DNA of 64,000 nt. Source: Paraburkholderia caribensis. Its GTDB lineage: Bacteria > Pseudomonadota > Gammaproteobacteria > Burkholderiales > Burkholderiaceae. Below are positions 1 to 8,544 of the stretch, piece after piece (position 1 is the first letter of the stretch; each line of letters opens with the position of its first letter). Below the pieces are notes generated by a model, which was given only the letters and a program-made list of their open reading frames with translations, was not told where the DNA came from and searched no databases. Location: NCBI RefSeq assembly GCF_002902945.1, contig NZ_CP026101.1, forward strand, positions 310,001 through 374,000, read 5' to 3'. The position numbers and the translations under genes were made by a program.

Positions 1-102
1 CTCGGCGAGGGCACGACGACCTCGGTCGTCACATCGATCACGGTCGTGATTCTCGCCGACGCCGTGTTCGCGATTCTCTTTCAGAACGTGGGGCTGTCAT
101 GA
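1..102 (+). CDS. MlaE-type ABC transporter permease, C-terminal end (partial)
   Basis: Only the last 33 codons are in the window, so the gene is cut by the left edge and not truncated biologically. The visible tail is hydrophobic with a Gly-Glu-Gly-Thr-Thr-Thr turn followed by a membrane helix, as at the C-terminus of MlaE/YrbE permeases. The stop overlaps the start of the ATPase gene (ATGA), showing translational coupling. Together with the next three genes it would form an inner-membrane MCE lipid transporter. The assignment rests mainly on this context. Confidence 0.8.
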   Translation, partial: LGEGTTTSVVTSITVVILADAVFAILFQNVGLS

Positions 103-989
103 TCGCGCCGCTCACCACCGCCGTACGGGACCAGCCGCTGCCGGAAATCGCCGAAACCGTGATCGAGGTGCGCAACCTCACCAAACGCTATGGGCGCAAC
201 ATCGTCCACCAGCACCTGGACTTCGACGTGCGGCGCGGCGAGATCGTGTCGATCGTCGGCGGCTCGGGTTCGGGCAAGACAACGCTGATGCGCCAGATTC
301 TCGGGCTGGAGCGGCCGACCTCGGGCAACATCAAGGTGTTCGGCGAGGACATGGCCACGCTCGACAAGGAAGAAGCCCGCCTGATGCGCGTGCGCTCGGG
401 CATGCTGTTCCAGCATGGCGCGCTGTTTTCGTCGCTGTCGGTGTTCGACAACATCGCGCAGCCGCTGCGCGAACTCGGCAAGGTGCCCGAAGACCTGCTG
501 CGCGACATCGTGATGCTGAAGCTCGAAATGGTCGGGCTGCCGTGCAAGCACGCGTCGAAGATGCCGGCGGCGCTGTCGGGCGGGATGGTCAAGCGCGTGG
601 GCATCGCGCGCGCGATCGCGCTGGAGCCGGAACTGCTGTTCCTCGACGAACCGACGGCAGGGCTCGATCCGCAGGCCTCCGACGAATTCGTCGAACTGAT
701 CAGCGCGTTGCATCGCGCGCTCGGCCTGACCGTGGTGATGGTGACGCACGATCTCGACACGATGGTCGCGCTGTCGACCCGCGTCGCGGTGATCGCGGAC
801 CGCAAGGTGATCGTCGCGGCGCCCGTCGAAGAAGTGGCGGGCTACGATCATCCGTTTATCCGCGAGTATTTTCTCGGGCTGCGCGGGCGGCTCGCGTTGC
901 AGGGCCTGTCGCCGGAACGGCGCATGAAGCTGCCGCCCGAAGCGCTGGAGCCCGCGTCGGAAGCGATTCCGCTGCGCACCGCGCCATGA
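99..989 (+). CDS. MlaF-type ABC transporter ATP-binding protein
   Basis: A 296-residue cytoplasmic ABC ATPase. Walker A GGSGSGKTT lies at residues 54-62, the signature LSGGM at about 159-163 and Walker B LLFLDEP at about 180-186, followed by an H-loop (VTHD). It powers retrograde or anterograde phospholipid movement together with the MlaE-like permease upstream and the MCE protein downstream. The start overlaps the permease stop by 4 nt. Burkholderiaceae usually carry a second, complete mla operon with mlaC and mlaA. This copy has neither nearby, and is followed by an auxiliary lipoprotein, so I leave the symbol empty. Confidence 0.93.
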   Translation: MIAPLTTAVRDQPLPEIAETVIEVRNLTKRYGRNIVHQHLDFDVRRGEIVSIVGGSGSGKTTLMRQILGLERPTSGNIKVFGEDMATLDKEEARLMRVRSGMLFQHGALFSSLSVFDNIAQPLRELGKVPEDLLRDIVMLKLEMVGLPCKHASKMPAALSGGMVKRVGIARAIALEPELLFLDEPTAGLDPQASDEFVELISALHRALGLTVVMVTHDLDTMVALSTRVAVIADRKVIVAAPVEEVAGYDHPFIREYFLGLRGRLALQGLSPERRMKLPPEALEPASEAIPLRTAP

Positions 990-1008
990 ACGCCGAAGGA
1001 ACCTGACA

Positions 1009-1971
1009 ATGGAAAACAAATCACACGCCTTCTGGGCCGGGCTCTTCACCGTCGTGATGGTGGTTGCGATTGCTGCGGCGGCGTTTCTGTTCAATGTCGA
1101 CCGGTCGGTGCGCATACCTTTCGATCTGATTGCGCGGACCAATGTCACAGGTTTGTACCCGGATGCTGCGGTACGATATCGCGGCCTCGACGTCGGCAAG
1201 GTGCAGTCGATCAAGTTCGACCGCGCGCATCCGGGGCAGATTCTGATCCGCATTCTCGTCGACAAGAACGCCCCGATCACGCATTCCACCTTCGGCACGC
1301 TTGGGCTGCAGGGCGTCACGGGCCTCGCGTTCATCCAGCTCGACGATACGGGGAAGGATCTCTCGCCGCTCGTGTCGTCGGCCAAGGACGTCGCGCAGTT
1401 GCCCATGCGTCCGGGTCTGTTCGATCAGTTGCAGGCGCGCGGCGACGTGCTGCTGCGGCAGATCGAAAAGACGGTGCGCGATGTCGACTTGCTGCTGTCG
1501 CCGGAAATGCGCGACCAGTTGATGGCGACGGCGGCGAGCCTGCAGCACGCCGCCGATGGCGTCACCACGCTCACCGCGCAGATGGGCCCCGCCGTCGGCA
1601 AGTTGCCGGGCACGCTCAATCAGCTGGATCAGACGCTTGCTTCGACGAACCGGATGATCACCAGCCTGAACCGCCCGGATGGTCCGCTGGAAGGCACGCT
1701 GAACAAGGTCGGCACGGCTGCGCAGCAGGCGGGCGACGCGCTGACGGCGATGAACGCGACGCTGCAGGACATTTCGGCGCGCGTCGGCTACGACACGCTG
1801 CCGCGCGTGAATTCGCTGGCGGAAGACGTGCGCTCCGCCGTGCGCTCCGTCGACCGCGCCGCGAACACGTTCGACGAAGCGCCCAACAGCGTGCTGTTCG
1901 GCGCGCCGCGCGCCGCGCCCGGTCCCGGCGAACCGGGCTTCGTGTGGCCTGCGGGCCACGCGGCCAAATGA
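1009..1971 (+). CDS. MCE (MlaD-family) lipid-transport protein
   Basis: A 320-residue protein with one N-terminal membrane anchor (about residues 7-28), then a single MCE domain (about 37-115, containing the YPDAAVRYRGLDVGKV turn typical of the fold), then a long helical region with amphipathic repeats. MCE proteins form periplasmic hexameric rings that bind lipid and dock on the MlaE/F complex. It starts 19 nt after the ATPase gene, in the same operon. It is longer than E. coli MlaD (about 183 residues), and the extra helical tail resembles the helical segments of PqiB-like proteins. Substrate is unknown. Confidence 0.9.
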   Translation: MENKSHAFWAGLFTVVMVVAIAAAAFLFNVDRSVRIPFDLIARTNVTGLYPDAAVRYRGLDVGKVQSIKFDRAHPGQILIRILVDKNAPITHSTFGTLGLQGVTGLAFIQLDDTGKDLSPLVSSAKDVAQLPMRPGLFDQLQARGDVLLRQIEKTVRDVDLLLSPEMRDQLMATAASLQHAADGVTTLTAQMGPAVGKLPGTLNQLDQTLASTNRMITSLNRPDGPLEGTLNKVGTAAQQAGDALTAMNATLQDISARVGYDTLPRVNSLAEDVRSAVRSVDRAANTFDEAPNSVLFGAPRAAPGPGEPGFVWPAGHAAK

Positions 1972-1990
1972 ATTTCAAAGGAAACACAGC

Positions 1991-2617
1991 ATGTCACGCT
2001 CGATCAACCGTCTCTTCACCTCGCGCGCCGCGCTCGCTGCGGTGCTCCTCCTGCTCGGCGCGCTGGCCGGCTGCGCGGGCAATCCCGCCGCGCTCTCCGA
2101 TATCCGCTACGACCTCGGCCCGGCCCCGCTGCCGGGCAGCACGGGCACGATGCCGGCCATCAAGGTGCTCGAGGTCACCGCGCCGGCCACGCTCGATTCC
2201 GACAAGCTGATCTATCGCATGAGCTATTCGGACTCCCAGCAGACGGCCTCGTACGCGAACAGCCACTGGACGATGCCGCCCGCGCAACTCGTCACGCAGC
2301 GCCTGCGCAACGCGCTGTCGTCGCGCGGCACGGTGCTCACGGGCGGCGACGGCGTGCGCGCGCCCGTGCTGAAGGTGGACCTCGACGAGTTCGAGCAGGA
2401 CTTCGACGGCCAGTCCGAGAGCCACGGCTCCGTCACCGCGCGCACGACGCTGTTCGTCGACGGCAAGGTGGTCGGGCAGCGCACCTTCATGGCCCGCGCG
2501 CCCGCGAGTTCCGCCGACGCCGCAGGCGGTGCGCGCGCGCTCGCTGCAGCCACCGACGACCTCGTCGCGCAGATTTCCGCCTGGCTCGGCGTGCAGGCGC
2601 TCGTCGCGCAGCAATGA
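1991..2617 (+). CDS. ABC-type transport auxiliary lipoprotein (PqiC-like)
   Basis: A 208-residue predicted lipoprotein. The signal peptide ends in a lipobox LAGC with the lipidated cysteine at residue 28. The remainder fits the ABC-transporter auxiliary family (PqiC-like), which sits in the outer membrane and partners MCE proteins. It starts 19 nt after the MCE gene and is the last gene of the operon. The pairing of a MlaD-type MCE protein with a PqiC-type lipoprotein, and no MlaC/MlaB next to it, suggests a transporter that bridges the periplasm by a route different from canonical Mla. Confidence 0.85.
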   Translation: MSRSINRLFTSRAALAAVLLLLGALAGCAGNPAALSDIRYDLGPAPLPGSTGTMPAIKVLEVTAPATLDSDKLIYRMSYSDSQQTASYANSHWTMPPAQLVTQRLRNALSSRGTVLTGGDGVRAPVLKVDLDEFEQDFDGQSESHGSVTARTTLFVDGKVVGQRTFMARAPASSADAAGGARALAAATDDLVAQISAWLGVQALVAQQ

Positions 2618-2647
2618 CGCGTTGTCGCGCGGTCACGGGAGCGCTGG

Positions 2648-3808
2648 ATGGCTGACAAGCCATGGCAGCGGCGGCCGTCGGCGTTTGCGAGGCAGGCGCT
2701 GCTGCTGTATGCGGCGCTGATCGTCTACGGGTCGTGGTATCCGTTCTATGGCTGGCGCTCGCTCGGCATTGGCCCGCTCGACTATCTCTTCGATCCTTTC
2801 CCGCAGTATCTGACGGCCTTCGATGTCGTCACGAACGTGCTCGGCTATATGCCGTTCGGCGCGCTGGTGGTGCTCGCCGTCTATCCGCGCTGGCGCGGCG
2901 CGGCTGCCGTGGCGTTCGCATTCGGGCTCGGCACGCTGCTGTCGGGCTTGATGGAAGCCGTGCAAACCTGGCTGCCGACGCGCGTCGCGTCCAATCTCGA
3001 TCTCGCCGCGAACGCGCTGGGCGCGCTGCTCGGCGCGACGCTGATGTCGCCGTTGACGGGCGCGCTGCTCGATCGCGGCATGCTGCGGCGAATGCGCTTC
3101 CTGTGGTTCGAGCGCGACAGCACGGCCGTGATCGGGCTGGCGGCTTTGTGGCCGGTCGCGACGATGTACCCGGCGCCGCTGTTGCTCGGCCTGGGCTCGT
3201 GGCCGCGCGAGCTGTGGCTGCGCTCCGACGCCTCGATGCAGGATGCGCTGCTCGCCTGGGCGCCCGCCACGTGGCACGTGCCGGCGTGGCCGGCGCTCGT
3301 CGCCGCGTGGATGCCCGACGATGCGTGGGAAGCCATCATCACCGCGCTCAATCTGCTGGCGGCAGGCGCGCTCGCCTCGCTGCCGATGCGCGAGCGCGCG
3401 CCGCGCGTGCGCCTTCTGATCGCGTTCGTCGTGGCGACGCTCGCCGTCAAGGCGGGCGCGACGTTTCTGCAATCGCAATCGGGCCTCGCGTTCAACTGGG
3501 CGACGCCGGGCGCGCTGATCGGTCTCGCTGGCGGTTTCATCGCGATGCTGCTGACGCTCATGCTGCCGCGCAGCTCGCGCGTCGCGCTCGCGGCGATCGC
3601 GCTCGGCGTTTCGCTGGTGTTCGTCAATCTGCTGCCCGTGAACCCGTATTTCGACGTCGTGCTCGCCGACTGGCGGCAAGGCCGCTATCTGCATTTCAAT
3701 GGCCTCGCGCGCTGGCTCGCGTGGATGTGGCCGTATGCGGCGCTTGTTTGGGTAGGGTTGTCGGCGGAACGCGCATTGCTGTCGAAGCGGCGCGGCTCGC
3801 GCGCGTAG
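2648..3808 (+). CDS. VanZ family membrane protein
   Basis: A 386-residue integral membrane protein with roughly nine hydrophobic segments. The N-terminal third has VanZ-like features: an initial helix ending in YGSWYPFYGW, a conserved NVLGYMPFG motif, and a following stretch (TWLPTRVASNLDLAANALGA) typical of the family. VanZ proteins affect teicoplanin resistance in Gram-positives; in proteobacteria their role is unknown. The C-terminal half extends beyond the usual VanZ core of about 150 residues, with no domain I can name. It lies 30 nt downstream of the MCE operon and may be read through from it. Confidence 0.8.
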   Translation: MADKPWQRRPSAFARQALLLYAALIVYGSWYPFYGWRSLGIGPLDYLFDPFPQYLTAFDVVTNVLGYMPFGALVVLAVYPRWRGAAAVAFAFGLGTLLSGLMEAVQTWLPTRVASNLDLAANALGALLGATLMSPLTGALLDRGMLRRMRFLWFERDSTAVIGLAALWPVATMYPAPLLLGLGSWPRELWLRSDASMQDALLAWAPATWHVPAWPALVAAWMPDDAWEAIITALNLLAAGALASLPMRERAPRVRLLIAFVVATLAVKAGATFLQSQSGLAFNWATPGALIGLAGGFIAMLLTLMLPRSSRVALAAIALGVSLVFVNLLPVNPYFDVVLADWRQGRYLHFNGLARWLAWMWPYAALVWVGLSAERALLSKRRGSRA

Positions 3809-3897
3809 CAGGCATACATGCCGGGTCGCTGCCGGTGCGACGGCGCCATCGGCGCGATCGACGCCCGCGGCAATCTGCGATGTTCGATCCCCGTCGT

Positions 3898-3903
3898 TAT
3901 AAT
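3898..3903 (+). promoter_or_regulatory. Possible -10 box before the ferredoxin gene
   Basis: A perfect TATAAT lies about 85 nt before the ferredoxin start, inside a small inverted repeat (CGTCG...CGACG). The -35 region is poor (CTGCGA at the right spacing). This is a candidate promoter only. Confidence 0.35.
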
Positions 3904-3987
3904 CGACGGGACCTCTTATCTCCGCTTACGACGAGCCGCGTCACGCATGCGCAGCGCTTCGTCCACGCACCTCACACGTCGGCCACC

Positions 3988-4311
3988 ATGGATTCCTTCT
4001 TCAAGTATCACGTCTTTTTCTGTCTGAATCAGCGCGAACCGGGCGCAACGCGTCCGAGCTGCGCGAACTGCGGCGCGCAGGAAATGCAGGAATACGCGAA
4101 GAAACGCGTGAAACAGCTCGGCCTTGCCGGTCCCGGCCAGGTGCGCATCAACAAGTCGGGGTGTCTCGACCGCTGCGAGGAAGGGCCGACGGTCGTCGTG
4201 TATCCGGAAGGCGTCTGGTACACGTACGTCGACAAGAGCGATATCGACGAGATCGTCGATTCGCATCTCGCCAACGGCAAGATTGTCGAGCGCCTGCTGA
4301 TCGACCGCTGA
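3988..4311 (+). CDS. [2Fe-2S] ferredoxin, thioredoxin-like fold
   Basis: A 107-residue soluble protein. The pattern of cysteines (C in FFCLNQ, then CANC, then CLDRC about 60 residues on) and the GCLDRCEEGPTVVVYPEG stretch match the (2Fe-2S) ferredoxin family with a thioredoxin-like fold. Such proteins carry electrons; the partner is not visible here. The ATG at 3988 gives the family's usual length. A much longer open frame runs through it from 2662, but the upstream part is an out-of-frame shadow of the VanZ gene. The alpha/beta hydrolase gene follows 37 nt downstream. Confidence 0.85.
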   Translation: MDSFFKYHVFFCLNQREPGATRPSCANCGAQEMQEYAKKRVKQLGLAGPGQVRINKSGCLDRCEEGPTVVVYPEGVWYTYVDKSDIDEIVDSHLANGKIVERLLIDR

Positions 4312-4348
4312 TCCGTAGCGTTTCAACCGCGTCACTCGTCCATACAAG

Positions 4349-4993
4349 ATGAACGTACACACGAAGAAATATCTGATCGACGGCCCGGTGGGCAAGATCG
4401 AAGTCGCCGTCGATGCGCCCGACGCCAGCCGCGACGGCGGAGCCGCGCCGCGCGGCATCGCGCTGGTCGCGCATCCGCATCCGCTGTTCGGCGGCACGAT
4501 GGACAACAAGGTCGCGCAGACGCTCGCGCGCACGCTGGTGCAGCTGAACTACATCACTTATCGCTCGAATTTCCGCGGTGTCGGTGAAACGCAAGGCACG
4601 CACGACGCCGGTATCGGTGAACGGGACGATTTGCGCGCGGTGCTCGACCACATGCGTGAGCAGCCGGGCCACGCCGATCTGCCGCTCGTGCTCGCGGGCT
4701 TTTCGTTCGGCACGTTCGTTCTCTCGCACGTCGCCGCGCGGCTGCGCGAAGAAGGGCAGGAGATCGAGCGGATGGTGTTCGTCGGCACGGCGGCGAGCCG
4801 CTGGGAGGTCGCGCCCGTGCCCGAAAACACGCTCGTGATTCACGGCGAAACCGACGATACCGTGCCCATCCAGTCGGTTTTCGACTGGGCGCAGCCGCAG
4901 GAACTGCCCGTCGTGGTGATTCCGGGCGCGGAGCATTTCCTGCATCGCAAGCTGCATATCCTCAAGCGCATCATCGTCGACGCGTGGCGCTGA
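4349..4993 (+). CDS. Alpha/beta hydrolase
   Basis: A 214-residue cytoplasmic hydrolase. The nucleophile elbow GFSFG is at about residues 114-118, an HPHPLFGG loop precedes it and forms the oxyanion region, and the catalytic acid and histidine fit ETDDTVP and PGAEHFLH near the C-terminus. It belongs to the small dienelactone-hydrolase-like group that is common in proteobacteria next to a 2Fe-2S ferredoxin gene. Substrate unknown. It is probably cotranscribed with the ferredoxin gene. Confidence 0.85.
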   Translation: MNVHTKKYLIDGPVGKIEVAVDAPDASRDGGAAPRGIALVAHPHPLFGGTMDNKVAQTLARTLVQLNYITYRSNFRGVGETQGTHDAGIGERDDLRAVLDHMREQPGHADLPLVLAGFSFGTFVLSHVAARLREEGQEIERMVFVGTAASRWEVAPVPENTLVIHGETDDTVPIQSVFDWAQPQELPVVVIPGAEHFLHRKLHILKRIIVDAWR

Positions 4994-5406
4994 TTTCACG
5001 GCGCAGGCGTATCACGAAAACATCGGCGGCCGCGTGCCGCCGATGTTGTAAAAACCCGCGAAAAATGCGGGAAAACTCCATGATGTACGGCAAATTGTCA
5101 GGCGGCGGCGCGTATAATGAGCGCTCTTTTTTGGGCGCAGCATTGCCCGTCTGGTGGATCGAATCGCCTCGCTCGTGAGTTCATGGCAGCGGATTCGGCG
5201 CGAGATGCGAGGCGCGCTGCGCGAACCGACCGCGTGACAGACAGTCTGACGAGCAGTCAAAACCACGCCGTGCCGCGTTTATGTCATTCAGGTCACTTGT
5301 ACCGCTTATGACACTCGCGCGCGGCGGTGACTGCCAGTCCGGCATCACGCGAATCATCCGAACTGCGCATCCTGCGCACCAGCCCATTTCTGCCCGAATC
5401 GATCCT
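4994..5406. other. Intergenic region upstream of the carboxypeptidase gene
   Basis: About 410 nt without a supported gene. It holds a perfect TATAAT at 5113-5118 on the plus strand, with TTGTCA at 5095-5100 that is too close (12 nt) to be a standard -35. It also has a GAGCGCTC palindrome followed by a run of T at about 5119-5132, which could act as a weak terminator or the start of a short transcript. An open frame extends upstream of the carboxypeptidase start, but its product would lack a signal peptide at its N-terminus. Confidence 0.4.
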
Positions 5407-6636
5407 ATGCGCTTTTCGAATCCCGGCTCTTTCAGCCTCCCCAGCCTTGTTTCTTTCGTTCCGCAATCCGCCGCCAGCAAGCTGGCGCTGGGTCTTGCGC
5501 TGCCTGCCGCGCTGATCGCCGGCACGGCGTTCGCGCAGGTGCCGCCGCCGGGCGTGAACGCGCGCTCGTGGGTGCTCGTCGACGCAACCAGCAACCAGGT
5601 GCTCGCATCGGGCAATCCGGATGAACGCGTCGAGCCGGCGTCGCTGACCAAGCTGATGACCGCATACCTCACGTTCGAGGCGCTGCAGACCAAGAAGATC
5701 ACGATGGACCAGTCGGTCAATCCGAGCGAGGCTGTGCGGCGCGTGAAGAACGACGAATCGCGCATGTTCATCGAGGCGAACAAGCCCGTCACGGTGCACG
5801 ATCTCGTCTACGGGATGATTATCCAGTCGGGCAACGACGCCGCTATCGCGCTGGCTGAGCTGGTCGGCGGCAGCGAGGCGCAGTTCGTCAACATGATGAA
5901 CGCGGAAGCGCAAAAGCTCGGCATGAAGAACACGCACTTCGCCGACGTGAACGGCATGCCCGACGCGCAGCACTACACGACGGCGGGCGACCTTGCCATT
6001 CTGTCGGCGCGCCTGATCCGCGACTATCCGGATTACTACAACATCTTCTCGGTCAAGGAATTCACGTATAACAAGATCAAGCAGCCGAACCGCAACCGTC
6101 TGCTGTGGATCGACCCGACCGTCGACGGCCTCAAGACGGGTCATACGCAAGCGGCCGGCTACTGCCTGATCGCGAGCGCGAAGCGTCCGCTGCCGGGCGT
6201 GCCCGATGCGTCGCGCCGTCTGGTGACGGTGATGATGGGCGAGCAGAAAGAACACGACCGTGTGCAGGACAGCCTGAAGATGCTCAACTACGGCTATTCC
6301 GCATACGACGCGGTGCGCCTGTACAAGGCGAATCAGGTGGTCGAGACGCCTCGTGTCTACAAGGGCTCGCAGGATACCGTAAAGCTGGGCGTCAAGACGG
6401 ACCAGTACATCACGCTGCCGAAGGGCATGGCCGACAAGGCCAAGCCGCAGGTCGAACACGTCGATCCGCTGATCGCGCCGATCGCCGAAGGTCAGCAGGT
6501 CGGCACGGTGAAGTTCGTCGCCGACGGCAAGACGCTCGCGCAGGTGCCGCTCGTGGCGCTGCAGGCGGTGCCGCAGGCGGGCATTGTCGGCCGCGTGTGG
6601 GATTCGATGATGCTGATGTTCAACAAGAAGAAGTAA
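5407..6636 (+). CDS. D-alanyl-D-alanine carboxypeptidase (PBP5/6 family)
   Basis: A 409-residue periplasmic penicillin-binding protein that trims the terminal D-Ala from peptidoglycan stem peptides. I see a signal peptide cleaved after AFA (about residue 42), the three serine-peptidase S11 motifs SLTK (Ser79, Lys82), SGN (141-143) and KTG (243-245), and a C-terminal PBP5-like beta domain. A C-terminal amphipathic anchor (WDSMMLMFNKKK) should hold it on the inner membrane. The ATG at 5407 is chosen because it puts the signal peptide at the N-terminus; an upstream in-frame ATG at 5281 would add 42 unlikely residues. Confidence 0.93.
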   Translation: MRFSNPGSFSLPSLVSFVPQSAASKLALGLALPAALIAGTAFAQVPPPGVNARSWVLVDATSNQVLASGNPDERVEPASLTKLMTAYLTFEALQTKKITMDQSVNPSEAVRRVKNDESRMFIEANKPVTVHDLVYGMIIQSGNDAAIALAELVGGSEAQFVNMMNAEAQKLGMKNTHFADVNGMPDAQHYTTAGDLAILSARLIRDYPDYYNIFSVKEFTYNKIKQPNRNRLLWIDPTVDGLKTGHTQAAGYCLIASAKRPLPGVPDASRRLVTVMMGEQKEHDRVQDSLKMLNYGYSAYDAVRLYKANQVVETPRVYKGSQDTVKLGVKTDQYITLPKGMADKAKPQVEHVDPLIAPIAEGQQVGTVKFVADGKTLAQVPLVALQAVPQAGIVGRVWDSMMLMFNKKK

Positions 6637-6725
6637 GCCGTAGACAAGAAGGAAACCTGCGGCTTGCTTTTTCGCCGCACGCAGTCATATACGGTGATTG
6701 CGTGCGGTGAATGAAGGAGTCGAGG

Positions 6726-6995
6726 ATGAATGCCGTGAACGAATCATTGATAGATTTTCCGTGCGATTTCCCCATCAAGGTGATGGGCAAGTCGCACCCG
6801 GAATTCCAGACAACCATCGTCGAGGTGATCCGCCGGTTCGATGGCGGTTTCGATGCGGCGCGTGTCGAAGTGCGGCCGTCTAGCGGCGGTAACTACACCG
6901 GCCTGACAGTGACGGTGCGCGCGCTGAATCGCGAGCATCTGGACGATATCTACCGGGCGCTGACCGGGCATCCGATGGTGAAGGTTGTGCTGTAA
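6726..6995 (+). CDS. YbeD/DUF493 family protein
   Basis: An 89-residue protein of the YbeD family (ACT-like fold), with the conserved core LIDFPCDFPIKVMGK and a C-terminal HPMVKVVL. Its gene commonly sits between a dac gene and lipB in proteobacteria, as here, which suggests a link to lipoate metabolism; the biochemical role is not established. The start at 6726 is preferred over the ATG at 6711 because an AAGGAG ribosome-binding site (6714-6719) lies just upstream and would otherwise be inside the gene. Confidence 0.88.
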   Translation: MNAVNESLIDFPCDFPIKVMGKSHPEFQTTIVEVIRRFDGGFDAARVEVRPSSGGNYTGLTVTVRALNREHLDDIYRALTGHPMVKVVL

Positions 6996-7025
6996 TTGTT
7001 GGGCCGGTGAGCGGGCGGCAGCGCT

Positions 7026-8045
7026 TCAGCGTTCCGCCTGCGCCGCCGGATTCCGGACGTGCAACGCGTTCGGCTCAGCTTGTGTCTCTCTTTTTCCCTG
7101 CGTTTTATCCGGCCTCGCGCGCTTCGCGCTCTCGCTACACGCGCTCTCGAACAGTTGCCTGAAGCGCCCGACTTCGTCGAACACCCAGTCGCGGAACGCC
7201 TTCACGCGCGCCGTTTGCAGCATCTGCGGCGTGCAGATGAAGAAGTATTGCCACGGGCTCGGCCCGTCGATGTCGAATAGCCGCACGAGGCGGCCCGCCG
7301 CGACTTCGTGCATCGCCAGCGAGCGACGCGTCAGCGCGACGCCCTGGCCGTCGCTGGCGGCCTGCAGCAGGTTCGATGAATCCTGATACAGCACGCCGCG
7401 CTTCGGCTCCGGCCAGTCGGTGAGGCCGGCCGCGTCGAACCACGGACGCCATAGTTCGTCGTCGGAGCGCAGCAGCGGCACGTTGGCGAGGTCGGTGGGC
7501 ACTTTCGGCAGATTGCCGCCGTTGAAGGTCGGCGAGCAGGCCGGAAAGAACACCTCTTCTAGCAGTAGTTCGGCGTGCAGCCCCGGATAGTCACCGTAGC
7601 CGAACCGGATCGCGCAATCGACGTCGTCGCGGGCGAAATCGGTGAGCGCGTTGGTCGACAGCAGTTCGAGATCCCATTGCGGATTCGCCTCGATGAAGCT
7701 GCCGATGCGCGGCGTCACCCAGCGTGCCGCAAACGACGACAGCATCGACACGACCAGCCGCCGGTCGCGGTCGCCGGCGCGAATCTCGCGCGTCGCCTCC
7801 GCCAGCGAGATCAGGGCCGTGCGCACCTGCGCGGCATAGCGGCGGCCGACATCGGTGAGCCGCACGCGCTTGCCGTCGCGGGCGAAAAGCTTCACGCCCA
7901 GTTCTTCTTCGAGCGCGCGAATCTGATGGCTGACGGCGCCGTGCGTGACGTACAGCTCGTCCGCGGCGCGCGAAAAGCTCTCGTGACGGGCGGCGGCCTC
8001 GAAGGCCTTGATCGCATTCAGGGCGGGCAGCTGGCGGAGGTCCAT
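7026..8045 (-). CDS. LysR-family regulator (GcvA-like)
   Basis: A 339-residue LysR regulator. The N-terminal winged helix (LPALNAIKAFEAAARHESFSR) and the substrate domain containing SSFAARWVTPRIG and DCAIRFGYGDYPG match the GcvA/AmpR-type branch. It has a charged, low-complexity C-terminal tail of about 40 residues beyond the usual family length. It is transcribed away from the DUF2917 gene, 72 nt apart, a common arrangement in Burkholderia that suggests it regulates that gene. A GTG at 8060 is an alternative start. Ligand unknown. Confidence 0.88.
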   Translation of the reverse strand: MDLRQLPALNAIKAFEAAARHESFSRAADELYVTHGAVSHQIRALEEELGVKLFARDGKRVRLTDVGRRYAAQVRTALISLAEATREIRAGDRDRRLVVSMLSSFAARWVTPRIGSFIEANPQWDLELLSTNALTDFARDDVDCAIRFGYGDYPGLHAELLLEEVFFPACSPTFNGGNLPKVPTDLANVPLLRSDDELWRPWFDAAGLTDWPEPKRGVLYQDSSNLLQAASDGQGVALTRRSLAMHEVAAGRLVRLFDIDGPSPWQYFFICTPQMLQTARVKAFRDWVFDEVGRFRQLFESACSESAKRARPDKTQGKRETQAEPNALHVRNPAAQAER

Positions 8046-8117
8046 CGCAATTTTTCTCACATAAGGGTGAAAATTGATCGTTTGGCGTAAACCCTTGTCA
8101 CATATAGGATTGTAGCC

Positions 8118-8471
8118 ATGAAACGATTTTTGGCGAGGCCCATCATGCGAGAAATTTCCTCTAGCATCACGTTTGAAATCGTAGCTGGTGAAACCGTTCC
8201 GATGAAGATCACGCGCAGTACGCGCCTGGCCGTTTCAGGCGGCGCGGTGTGGGTGACCCGCAGCGACGACGTCGAAGATTACTGGCTCGAGCCGGGCAAG
8301 ACGCTGCGTCTGCGGCGCGGCGAGCGGCTGTGGCTGTCCGTCGAGCGCGGCACGCAGGCGCGGGTGGCGTTTTACGTGCCGACGCGGCCGGAGCAAAAGG
8401 CGCTCAACTGGGCCGCGCGTGCCAGCGAACGCGTTGGCGCGTGGCTGCGTTCCGGATGGCGCACGGTCTGA
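8118..8471 (+). CDS. DUF2917 family protein
   Basis: A 117-residue protein whose core (residues about 15-85) matches DUF2917: TRLAVSGGAVWVTRSDDVEDYWLEPG followed by RLRRGERLWLSVE. The family looks like a small cupin-like beta barrel, and its function is unknown. It is divergent from a LysR regulator, which probably controls it. An internal ATG at 8145 is an alternative start that would still include the domain. Confidence 0.8.
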   Translation: MKRFLARPIMREISSSITFEIVAGETVPMKITRSTRLAVSGGAVWVTRSDDVEDYWLEPGKTLRLRRGERLWLSVERGTQARVAFYVPTRPEQKALNWAARASERVGAWLRSGWRTV

Positions 8472-8544
8472 TCACTGCTCCTGATCCCAGTTATTGCCCG
8501 CGTGGTCGGCGAGGCACGCGGGATTTCGGTAAACTGCCGGAATC

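Noticed and set aside
2662..4311. Plus-strand open frame of 549 codons covering VanZ and the ferredoxin
   Set aside because: Its first 440 codons are an out-of-frame, Arg/Ala-rich shadow of the VanZ gene. Only the last 107 codons form a recognisable protein, the ferredoxin, with its own ATG.
5095..5118. TTGTCA and TATAAT as a full promoter before the carboxypeptidase gene
   Set aside because: The spacing is 12 nt, too short for sigma-70; only the -10 box is kept as a hint.
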